The notes under the pieces: model-generated
Told to the model about the DNA's origin: nothing
Seen by the model: only the letters and a program-made list of their open reading frames with translations
Databases searched by the model: none
Position numbers and translations under genes: made by a program
In this document: positions 7,707 to 15,123 of the stretch, in pieces
Position numbering within the stretch: the stretch's first letter is position 1
Layout of the letters: each line of letters starts with the position of its first letter
NCBI RefSeq assembly: GCF_902459645.1
Contig: NZ_CABPSK010000003.1
Location: 62,001-126,000, forward strand
Length of the DNA stretch: 64,000 nucleotides
Source of the DNA: Pandoraea pneumonica
GTDB lineage: Bacteria > Pseudomonadota > Gammaproteobacteria > Burkholderiales > Burkholderiaceae
Direction: 5' to 3'

Positions 7707-9584
7707 ATGGAAACGTTGACGATGACGGCCGAGCCCACGCACGCGCTCGCCCGCCTCTTCTGCCACGTCAACCGCGCGGTGATGAAAGTCACCGAGGCGG
7801 TTGCCGTGCTGCTGGTCGTGGCGGAGACTCTCATCCTGCTCGCGGGCGTGATCTCGCGGTACGGGTTCGACAATCCGCTCACCTGGTCGGATGAACTGGC
7901 GCAAATCCTGTTCATCTGGCTATCGATGCTCGGTGCGGTGATCGCACTCGATCGCGGTGAGCACATGCGTTTGTCCGCCATCGTCAACAAGCTCCCCGCA
8001 GCGTGGCGCGACTGGTTCCAGACGATGGCCGCGCTCACAGTATGCGTGTTCGTGGCGCTCATCATCATGCCCGCCTACACGCATGCCATCGAGCAGATGG
8101 ACATCACCACGCCTGCGCTCGAAATTCCCGACGGCTTGCGCGCGGCTGCCTTGCCGGTAGGCGCGGCCCTCATGCTGCTCGCTGCGATCTCTCGCATGGC
8201 GCGTTGTTCTACGGTGCGTCAGTTCGGCTTGGGCGTGTTGGTGGTCGCCGCCATCGGCGCCGCACTGTGGCTCGGCCGCCCCGCGCTGATCGCGATGGGC
8301 AACTACAACTTGCTCGTGTTCTTCGTGCTGATCGTCGGCGTGTGTGTGGCCGGGGGCATTCCGATTGCGTTCGCCTTCGGTACCGCCACGCTGGCCTATC
8401 TGGCGCTGGTGACCGACGCCCCGTTGCAGATCGTCGTGAGCCGCATGGACGAAGGCATGTCTGGCCTCATCCTGCTCTCGGTGCCGCTCTTCGTATTGCT
8501 CGGTGCGCTGATCGAAATGAGCGGTCTGGCACGCAGTCTGATCGAGTTCATGGCATCGCTGCTCGGCCACGTGCGCGGCGGTCTGCAATATGTGCTGCTC
8601 GGGGCGATGTTTCTCGTCTCGGGCATCTCGGGTTCGAAGGCTGCCGACATGGCCGCTGTCGCCCCGGCACTGTTCCCCGAGATGAAGCGCCGCGGCTCGA
8701 AGCCGGAAGACCTCGTTGCACTGCTCGCGTCGACTGGCGCGATGACGGAGACGATTCCGCCGAGTCTGGTGCTCATCACCATCGGCGCCGTGTGCGGTGT
8801 GTCGATTACTGCACTCTTCGTCGGCGGCCTGCTACCCGCCGTGATCGCCACGCTCGCCATTGTGGTGGTGTGCTTCACGCGCTCGCGTAAAGAAGCCCCT
8901 AACGCAGCACGTCGCGCGCCGTGGAGCGTGATCGGCAAGACGTTCATCATCGCGCTGCCCGCGCTGGCCCTGCCGATTCTGATCCGTACGGCGGTGATCG
9001 AAGGCGCAGCGACGGCGACGGAAGTCTCGACGGTCGGTATCGCTTACACGATCGTGATCGGCCTGATCGTGCATGCCTTCAAGAAACATCTGGACTTCAA
9101 GCGTCTGTATCCGCTGCTCACGGAAACCGCTGCGCTGTCGGGCGCCATTCTGCTGATTATCGGCATGGCCACCGCGATGGCATGGGCGCTCACGCAGTCG
9201 GGCTTCTCGGCCAAACTGGTCGGCCTGATGCACGGCGTGCCCGGCGGGCAGGTCGGCTTCCTGCTGATCTCGATGGTCGTGTTCATCGTGCTGGGCAGCG
9301 TGCTCGAAGGCATTCCCGCGATTGTGCTGTTCGGCCCGTTGTTGTTCCCGGTGGCGCGCTCCTTGGGAATTCACGACGTGCATTACGCCATGGTCGTGAT
9401 TCTGTCGATGGGCATGGGGTTGTTTGCCCCGCCGCTCGGCGTCGGCTTCTATGCCGCGTGCGCGATCGGCAAGACGTCTCCCGACAAGGTGTTCAACCGC
9501 ATGTGGACCTACATGGGCGCGCTTCTCATTGCGCTGCTCATCGTCGTCTTCGTGCCTTGGATCTCGATCGGCTTCCTGAAGTAA
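7707..9584 (+). CDS. fused TRAP transporter permease DctQM
   Basis: A 625-aa inner-membrane protein joining the small DctQ subunit (about residues 1-185, four helices, signature WSDELAQILFIWLSMLGA) to the large DctM subunit (about 190-625). The DctM part has about a dozen helices and the patterns FVLLGALIEMSGLARSLIEF and FAPPLGVGFYAACAIG. It uses the sodium gradient to import the acid delivered by the binding protein. Translation starts directly after the upstream stop codon with no intergenic base, so the two are cotranscribed and probably coupled. Natural Q-M fusions are known in TRAP families. There is no sign of frameshift. Confidence 0.9.
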   Translation: METLTMTAEPTHALARLFCHVNRAVMKVTEAVAVLLVVAETLILLAGVISRYGFDNPLTWSDELAQILFIWLSMLGAVIALDRGEHMRLSAIVNKLPAAWRDWFQTMAALTVCVFVALIIMPAYTHAIEQMDITTPALEIPDGLRAAALPVGAALMLLAAISRMARCSTVRQFGLGVLVVAAIGAALWLGRPALIAMGNYNLLVFFVLIVGVCVAGGIPIAFAFGTATLAYLALVTDAPLQIVVSRMDEGMSGLILLSVPLFVLLGALIEMSGLARSLIEFMASLLGHVRGGLQYVLLGAMFLVSGISGSKAADMAAVAPALFPEMKRRGSKPEDLVALLASTGAMTETIPPSLVLITIGAVCGVSITALFVGGLLPAVIATLAIVVVCFTRSRKEAPNAARRAPWSVIGKTFIIALPALALPILIRTAVIEGAATATEVSTVGIAYTIVIGLIVHAFKKHLDFKRLYPLLTETAALSGAILLIIGMATAMAWALTQSGFSAKLVGLMHGVPGGQVGFLLISMVVFIVLGSVLEGIPAIVLFGPLLFPVARSLGIHDVHYAMVVILSMGMGLFAPPLGVGFYAACAIGKTSPDKVFNRMWTYMGALLIALLIVVFVPWISIGFLK

Positions 9585-9610
9585 GTCATACGTATGGCTA
9601 GGTAACTGAC

Positions 9611-9641
9611 GGGCTCCGCCGCTTTGCTGGCGGTGGAGCCC
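9611..9641. repeat. intercistronic hairpin between TRAP permease and SDR genes
   Basis: An inverted repeat: GGGCTCCGCC pairs imperfectly with GGCGGTGGAGCCC. No T-run follows, so it is more likely an mRNA-processing or stability element, or a weak attenuator, than a terminator. Confidence 0.4.
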
Positions 9642-9677
9642 GCGCTGTAAATCGAAATAAATTTAGGAGTCCATAGC

Positions 9678-10433
9678 ATGACCCAGAAAGTGGCAGTGGT
9701 GACAGGCGGTGGCATGGGGATTGGTGCGGCCATTTGCGAGCGGCTGGCGAGCGACGGCATGACGGTCGTGGTCGCGGACCTGAACGAGGCAGTCGCCCAC
9801 GAGACGGCGGGTAAGCTCCGCGAAGCAGGCCACGACGCGTGGGCACTCGCGATGAACGTGGGCGATGAGGCGTCGATTGCCGACGGGTTCCGGCAAGTGG
9901 CGCAAAAGCACGGGCGCTGCGATGTGCTGGTCAATAACGCGGGCATCGCCAAGACGTTTCCGTTTCTCGAATATCCGCTCGATCACTGGCATCAAGTGAT
10001 GGCCGTGAACCTGACCGGCACGCTGCTGTGCGGTCAACATGCGGCACGCCTGATGCGCGAGCAACGCTGGGGACGCATCGTCAATCTCGCCTCCGTGGCG
10101 GGCATTCTCGCGAGCGCGGGGCGCACGGCCTATGGCACGTCGAAGGCCGCGGTGATCGGTCTGACGCGTCAGATGGCGATTGAACTGGCGCCGTTCGGAA
10201 TTACGGCTAACGGCGTTGCACCAGGCCCCATCGACACGCCGCTCACCAAGGCGCTGCACTCCGATATCTCGCGCCAGCACTATACGGAAACGACGCCGCT
10301 CGGTCGCTACGGCCAGCCGCGAGAGATTGCGGGTGCCGTGAGTTTTCTGGCGTCGGACGATGCGTCGTATGTGACCGGGCATATCCTGCCGGTCGACGGC
10401 GGGTTTGTCGCCGCCGGGATTTTGGAAATCTAA
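9678..10433 (+). CDS. short-chain dehydrogenase/reductase (SDR)
   Basis: A 251-aa classical SDR. The Rossmann motif TGGGMGIG is at residues 9-16, VLVNNAG follows, the catalytic serine is in NLASVAG and the YGTSK motif carries the Tyr and Lys. All catalytic residues are present. The C-terminal VTGHILPVDGGF is typical of FabG-like enzymes. AGGAG lies about 10 nt before the ATG. It sits 93 bp after the TRAP permease in the same direction and is probably the third gene of the operon, acting as a 3-hydroxyacyl or secondary-alcohol dehydrogenase on the imported compound. It converges on the LysR gene with a 24-bp gap. Confidence 0.88.
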   Translation: MTQKVAVVTGGGMGIGAAICERLASDGMTVVVADLNEAVAHETAGKLREAGHDAWALAMNVGDEASIADGFRQVAQKHGRCDVLVNNAGIAKTFPFLEYPLDHWHQVMAVNLTGTLLCGQHAARLMREQRWGRIVNLASVAGILASAGRTAYGTSKAAVIGLTRQMAIELAPFGITANGVAPGPIDTPLTKALHSDISRQHYTETTPLGRYGQPREIAGAVSFLASDDASYVTGHILPVDGGFVAAGILEI

Positions 10434-10457
10434 GAGGAAATCTGAGTAGGCATGTGA

Positions 10458-11402
10458 TCAGCGCAGGCTGGTGTCCGGCAGATCGGGCACCACCCGCGCG
10501 CCCGGCACTCGCTGCATTTCGCGCCACGCGCGCTGGGCGTTCTCAACGAATGTGGCGACGCAGGGGTTGTGATTGTCTCGGCTCCACAGCAACGCCACTT
10601 CCGCCACCGGCGCGTTACGCAGCGGCTTGAACACCGCGTTACCCGACGCGCTGGCGCTGCTCATCGACATCGGCACCATCGCCACGCCCAGCCCCTCCCC
10701 CACCAAATTGATAATCGTTTGCTGAAGGTTCGTCTCGAGCCGGATATGCGGTGCGAAGCCTGCGCGGCGGCAGTGCGTGACGATCAGGTCATAGACCAGC
10801 GGGGCGATCTCGCGCGGAATGCTCACGAACGATTCATCGGCTAACTGCGTGGCGTCGAGCAGCGGGGTCTCTGCCAGCGCATGCGTGCGCGGGATCACGG
10901 CCACCATCTCCTCGCGAAATACCGTTGCGGTATCGAGCCCCGACAAATCTTCCGGGCGATACATGATGCCCACGTCGATACGTCCAGCTCGCACCGATTC
11001 AGCCAGCAAATTGGGCAGCGCTTCGGCGAGCTTCATGTCGACGCGCGGATAGGCGGCTGCGTAGGTACGCGTGAGCGCAGGCAGGATGTTGTACGCCGAA
11101 GACATCATGAAACCGACGGTAATCGCCCCATCCTCGCCCCGGCTCGCAGCAACCACGTTGCGCTTGGCCCGATCGACCGAATTGAGAATTTCTACCGCGT
11201 CCTGATAAAACCGCGCTCCCGCCCGGGTCAGACGCACGCTACGGCGCGTGCGCTCGAATAGCAGCACCCCCAACTCGGCTTCCATCAGTGCAATCTGCCG
11301 CGAGAGCGGCGGCTGCGAGATGTGCAATTGCTGCGCCGCGCGGCCAAAGTGCAACGTCTCGGCCAACACGACGAAATACTGAAAATGGCGCAGTTCGATC
11401 AT
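10458..11402 (-). CDS. LysR-family transcriptional regulator
   Basis: A 314-aa LysR regulator. The N-terminal winged helix is MIELRHFQYFVVLAETLHFG followed by AAQQLHISQPPLSRQIALME; residues from about 90 onward form the two-lobed effector domain. The ATG at 11402 is chosen because the family motif begins there; the open frame continues 61 residues upstream into the divergent promoter region. A LysR-type T-N11-A box lies 4 nt before the start codon, suggesting autorepression. It is divergent from the sigma-54 activator gene and convergent with the SDR gene, so it probably controls one of these. The effector is unknown. Confidence 0.9.
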   Translation of the reverse strand: MIELRHFQYFVVLAETLHFGRAAQQLHISQPPLSRQIALMEAELGVLLFERTRRSVRLTRAGARFYQDAVEILNSVDRAKRNVVAASRGEDGAITVGFMMSSAYNILPALTRTYAAAYPRVDMKLAEALPNLLAESVRAGRIDVGIMYRPEDLSGLDTATVFREEMVAVIPRTHALAETPLLDATQLADESFVSIPREIAPLVYDLIVTHCRRAGFAPHIRLETNLQQTIINLVGEGLGVAMVPMSMSSASASGNAVFKPLRNAPVAEVALLWSRDNHNPCVATFVENAQRAWREMQRVPGARVVPDLPDTSLR

Positions 11403-11405
11403 CTG

Positions 11406-11420
11406 ATACCCCACAGGTAT
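11406..11420. promoter_or_regulatory. LysR-type T-N11-A operator
   Basis: ATACC-N5-GGTAT is a perfect dyad containing the T-N11-A core of LysR-type boxes, only 4 nt upstream of the LysR ATG. A second dyad, CAATA-TTG-TATTG, lies at 11432-11444. The pair would suit recognition and activation sites of the divergent regulator. Confidence 0.5.
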
Positions 11421-11583
11421 TAATAGCGCATCAATATTGTATTGGATGTTATGACTGTGCGGTCGTATGCTCCATTTGCGGTCGCCACCCGAGCGAGACG
11501 CAACAATAAAGAGACGTGAAGGAAACGCCAGGCCAAAAGCCACCGACGGCGACCTTTCGTAACGATACGAGAAGGAGACAGTC

Positions 11584-12915
11584 ATGCCCGCTCACCTTGC
11601 TGTAGCGAACGCCCCCGCTCGACCCGTCAGTCCGCTTGGTTCCCTTGGCTATCTTGGCAATGTCGCCCCCAATGTCACCCCGTTAGGCACGTCGGCCACC
11701 TTTGGCAACGTCGCCTCGATTGCTCCCCTTGCTCCTCTTGCTCCTGCCTTACCGCTCGCTCCGGCGCCCGCCACGGCGGCTCAGCGCCAGATGCGCCCCG
11801 ACTATCTCGCCATCGACGATCTCAGCGGCACCGACGCCCGCATGCGCGACCTGCTCGCGCGCGGCAAGCGCTTCGTCGATCGCGGCCTGCCGGTGCTGAT
11901 TCTCGGCGAGACGGGCACCGGTAAGGAATTTCTCGCCCGCGCGCTGCATGCTTATAGCGAGCGGCGCGCGCAAGCATTCGTCGCGATCAATACCGCCTCG
12001 ATTCCCGAACATCTGGTCGAGAGCGAATTGTTCGGCTATCAACGCGGCGCGTTCTCCGGTGCACTGCCCGGCGGCATGAAAGGCAAGCTGCAACAGGCCG
12101 ACGGCGGCACGCTGTTTCTCGATGAAATCGGCGACATGCCGTATGCGCTGCAAACGCGGCTGCTACGCGTGCTATCGGAGCGCGAAGTCACGCCGCTGGG
12201 CGCGAGCCGCGCCATTCCCGTCGACGTGCAATTGATTTGCGCCACCCATCAGGATCTCGCTAGCGCGGTCGCACAAGGCAAGTTTCGCGAAGACCTCTAT
12301 TACCGCGTCGCCGTGGGTGTGCTCACGCTGCCCACGCTTCACGAGCGCGACGACAAGCCCGAGCTTATTGCGCGCATGCTCTGCGACGAATGGCCCGGCC
12401 TGCGCATGGATCAAGCGCTCGCCCGTGTGTCGACCGACGCGATGACGCGCCTGCTCGCTTACGCCTGGCCCGGTAACCTGCGGCAGATGCGCGCAGCATT
12501 GCGCTACGCGTGCGCGGTGATGAACGGGAATGTCATGCGGGTGGAAGATTTGCCGCCAGAGGTGTGCGCGGCAACGCCAATGACGGCGACGGTGTCGCGC
12601 CACGCGGTGACCACAGCACACGATGCACCGCTGCGGGAAGCGTCGGTACTGACGATGCAGCATGCGGCGTCGGCGGCGTCGATGAATGCCGTTGCGGCCA
12701 CCGCCTCAGCGAACGTCTCGACCGAGCGCGATACGCCGCGTATGCAGGAGCGAGAACGCATCTTGCAGGCGCTCGCGCAGCATCGCTGGAACATTTCTGC
12801 GGCGGCTCGTACGTTGGGATTTTGTCGCGCGTCGCTGTATCGCAAGCTCAAGCAATTGAGCATTCCGCACGTGCGCGATTGTGCCGATGCGCTGACGTCG
12901 GGGCACTACGCATGA
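11584..12915 (+). CDS. sigma-54-dependent activator (AAA+ and Fis-type HTH) lacking a sensor domain
   Basis: A 443-aa bacterial enhancer-binding protein. Residues 1-70 are low-complexity, rich in Leu, Ala and Pro, with no recognisable sensor. The AAA+ domain follows with Walker A GETGTGKE (108-115), the sigma-54 contact loop as GAFSGA (155-160; usually GAFTGA), Walker B GGTLFLDEIGD (174-184) and the arginine-finger region FREDLYYR. A Fis-type HTH (NISAAARTLGFCRASLYRKL, from residue 403) ends the protein after an Ala/Thr-rich linker. AGGAG lies before the ATG. It sits near a locus with sigma-54 promoters on both strands, so it is the obvious candidate activator. Lacking a receiver or GAF domain, it may be constitutive or controlled by its own level. 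Confidence 0.88.
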   Translation: MPAHLAVANAPARPVSPLGSLGYLGNVAPNVTPLGTSATFGNVASIAPLAPLAPALPLAPAPATAAQRQMRPDYLAIDDLSGTDARMRDLLARGKRFVDRGLPVLILGETGTGKEFLARALHAYSERRAQAFVAINTASIPEHLVESELFGYQRGAFSGALPGGMKGKLQQADGGTLFLDEIGDMPYALQTRLLRVLSEREVTPLGASRAIPVDVQLICATHQDLASAVAQGKFREDLYYRVAVGVLTLPTLHERDDKPELIARMLCDEWPGLRMDQALARVSTDAMTRLLAYAWPGNLRQMRAALRYACAVMNGNVMRVEDLPPEVCAATPMTATVSRHAVTTAHDAPLREASVLTMQHAASAASMNAVAATASANVSTERDTPRMQERERILQALAQHRWNISAAARTLGFCRASLYRKLKQLSIPHVRDCADALTSGHYA

Positions 12916-13837
12916 CACGAAAAACCGACGAAAAAACGCAGGCAAAAAAAAGCGCGGCCGATGAGGCCGCGCCAAGGTTTGGAGACTTTTCACTCAACGC
13001 AAAAGTCTACTTCTCGCGGAACGTAGTATAGGTGCGCACCCGCGAAACATTCTCATCATTCGGCGCAATGATTTATTCGCCCGCTCGCAATAGTCTCTAA
13101 AACCCCATAAATAAAGGGCTTTTTTGACGCCACGCGAAGTCGCGCGCGAAAACAACTCGGAATTCGCACATCGGCCACATCAGTGACATCTTTGCTTTCG
13201 CACTCGATGCTGCATGCGTGCGTTCAGCGATGACGCGAAGATGACACGATGCTGTCGCGAATCGAACATGCCAGTCATCGGCTGCTTCACGATGCACTCG
13301 GCAGCTATATAGAAGTGAGTAGAAGTGCGTCGACATCGGAAGATCGCTCACGCAAATCGTTAAACGAATACGTGACGGCTTTCTCTACGCAATTCCCTTC
13401 GATGCACCGCTCGCGCAAAGCGTGAGTGCGACATGAAATCGCAGCGCGGGAACCAATTCAAAACATGCGTGTCGCGCGCAAATCCAGCGCTGGCAACGCT
13501 TCGCAGCCGCCTCATTGCTGTGCAAACACTGTGTCCCGAGCGCAACACACACCGCTTGCATCGCCATTTCTCGCCTAGGCTTAATCAAGCCAATCCCTTG
13601 TCACACAACGCTTTGCGACACGTCGACACGATTCTTTTCAGAAGTGAAATAGATTCTTGCGGATTCTGAAATAGGCGAGAGGGAAGCCCCCTCATACACT
13701 GCCCCCTGTCAGCAGAACAGTGCCGATACCTGATCGGGCCCGCGAATGACAAACCGTCACCTCGACATGTTCTGTTTCGCCGCGTTCTGTTTTCACGCGA
13801 ATTCTGCGATTCGTGTCACGTTACTGGAGCTTAAACC
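12916..13837. other. gene-free region upstream of the porin
   Basis: 922 bp in which I find no credible protein gene on either strand. The left end (12944-13030) has the layout of a small minus-strand RNA gene, listed separately. Elsewhere there is a TGCGACA half site at 13614-13620, a direct repeat GTTCTGTTT at 13769-13777 and 13784-13792, and a GGAG ribosome-binding site just before the porin. The rest is probably the porin control region. Confidence 0.5.
12944..13018 (-). ncRNA. candidate small RNA, minus strand
   Basis: Read leftward, a TATACT -10 box (13025-13030) would start an RNA near 13018. The RNA would hold an 8-bp hairpin AGACTTTT-N10-AAAAGTCT (13008 to 12983), then a GC-rich hairpin GCGCGGCC-TCATC-GGCCGCGC (12972 to 12952) followed by eight Ts (12951-12944), a textbook intrinsic terminator on this strand. 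On the plus strand the same hairpin has no U-tract, so it does not serve the activator gene ending at 12915. The -35 region is poor, so the promoter is uncertain. Confidence 0.45.
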
Positions 13838-15004
13838 ATGAAAAAAACTCTTCTTGCCGCAGCCGTCGTCGGCGCGTTCTCGGCAACCGCCGCGCATGCA
13901 CAGAGCAGCGTTACGCTGTACGGCTTGATCGATGCTGGCGTTGCTTACACGAGCAACTCCACCACCACGGCAGGTGCTTCGGGTTCGAAGAACTTCCGCG
14001 CAACGAGCGGCCTGGTGAACGGCAGCCGTTGGGGCCTGAAGGGCTCGGAAGATCTGGGTGGCGGTAACAAGGCCATCTTCGTGTTGGAAAACGGTTTCTC
14101 GATCAACAACGGTCAATCGGGTCAAAACAGCCGCATGTTCGGCCGTCAGGCTTTCGTTGGCCTGTCGAACGACAAGTTCGGTTCGGTGACCGTGGGTCGT
14201 CAGTACGACTCGCTGGTTGACTACCTGGCTCCGCTGACCCTGAACGGTTCGTCGTACGGCGGCACGATCGCTTCGCACCCGTATGACAACGACAACACGA
14301 ACAACTCGTTCCGTGTGAACAACTCGGTCAAGTACTCGAGCGCCAACTACAACGGCCTGACCTTCGGCGGCCTGTATGGCTTCTCGAACAAGGCTGGTGA
14401 CTTCGCCAACAACCGTGCATTCAGCGCCGGCGTGAACTACGCAAACGGCCCGCTGACGGTGGCTGCTGCTTACTTGGAACGCCAAGGCAACCCGGGTGCT
14501 AACAACACCGCAGGTGCTGTGGACACGTCGGCAGGCGGTGACTCGGTGTTCAACGCATCGAAGCAACGCGTGTGGGGTATCGGTGGTAACTACGCCTTCG
14601 GCCCGGCAACGGTCGGCCTGGTGTACACCCACACCCAACTGCAAGGTCTGTCGGGCCTGAACTACAACAGCACCGCTGTGTCGTTCAACAACGACGGTCT
14701 GAAGTTCGACAACTTCGAAATCAACGGTCGCTACATGCTGACCCCGGCAGTCTCGCTGTCGGCCGCGTACACGTACACGATGGCCAAGCAAGATTCGACC
14801 GACCAGAAGCCGAAGTTCCACACCGTTACGCTGCAAGCTGACTACCGTCTGTCGAAGCGCACCGACGTGTACCTGACCGGTTCGTACCAACACATCTCCG
14901 ACAACCAAGGCACGGGCTTGCAAGCCGGCGTTGGCGCTGCCGGTGGTATGTCGTCGACCAGCTCGCAAACCGTTGTGGGCACGGGCATCCGTCACCGCTT
15001 CTAA
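13838..15004 (+). CDS. Gram-negative trimeric porin (Burkholderia OpcP/OmpC type)
   Basis: A 388-aa outer-membrane general porin. MKKTLLAAAVVGAFSATAAHA is a clear Sec signal peptide (its first 20 residues carry the Lys and hydrophobic parts), cleaved before QSSVTLYG. The mature part begins with the typical SSVTLYGLIDAGVAY strand and contains alternating beta-strand patterns such as NGSRWGLKGSEDLGGG and GSVTVGRQYDS. It ends in GTGIRHRF, the terminal aromatic needed for Bam-dependent assembly. It would form a 16-stranded diffusion pore for small solutes. Synonymous codon choice looks strongly biased, as in highly expressed genes. It is monocistronic: a long upstream region precedes it and a strong terminator follows. 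Confidence 0.93.
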   Translation: MKKTLLAAAVVGAFSATAAHAQSSVTLYGLIDAGVAYTSNSTTTAGASGSKNFRATSGLVNGSRWGLKGSEDLGGGNKAIFVLENGFSINNGQSGQNSRMFGRQAFVGLSNDKFGSVTVGRQYDSLVDYLAPLTLNGSSYGGTIASHPYDNDNTNNSFRVNNSVKYSSANYNGLTFGGLYGFSNKAGDFANNRAFSAGVNYANGPLTVAAAYLERQGNPGANNTAGAVDTSAGGDSVFNASKQRVWGIGGNYAFGPATVGLVYTHTQLQGLSGLNYNSTAVSFNNDGLKFDNFEINGRYMLTPAVSLSAAYTYTMAKQDSTDQKPKFHTVTLQADYRLSKRTDVYLTGSYQHISDNQGTGLQAGVGAAGGMSSTSSQTVVGTGIRHRF

Positions 15005-15052
15005 TCGACGCGGACAGAGCGCTGTTAGCCACATCGCAGCGCTCTCGACATG

Positions 15053-15082
15053 AAAAAGGGCAGCCTCGGCTGCCCTTTTTCT
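15053..15082 (+). terminator. intrinsic terminator after the porin
   Basis: AAAAAGGGCAGCC pairs with GGCTGCCCTTTTT across a very short loop, giving a GC stem flanked by A and T runs. It lies 48 nt after the porin stop and can act on both strands, including for the convergent hydrolase gene. Confidence 0.9.
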
Positions 15083-15123
15083 TTGGCGATGAACGCGACG
15101 GTCATCGCATTAGTAAGACCTCA

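Noticed and set aside
13097-13588. Short minus-strand frames of 62-84 codons upstream of the porin
   Set aside because: No ribosome-binding sites, no family resemblance and overlapping one another. The region is better explained as control DNA and a candidate small RNA.
13682-13730. CTGT-N7-ACAG near 13707 as a LexA box
   Set aside because: The LexA dyad needs an 8-nt spacer and the gene downstream is a porin, not an SOS gene.
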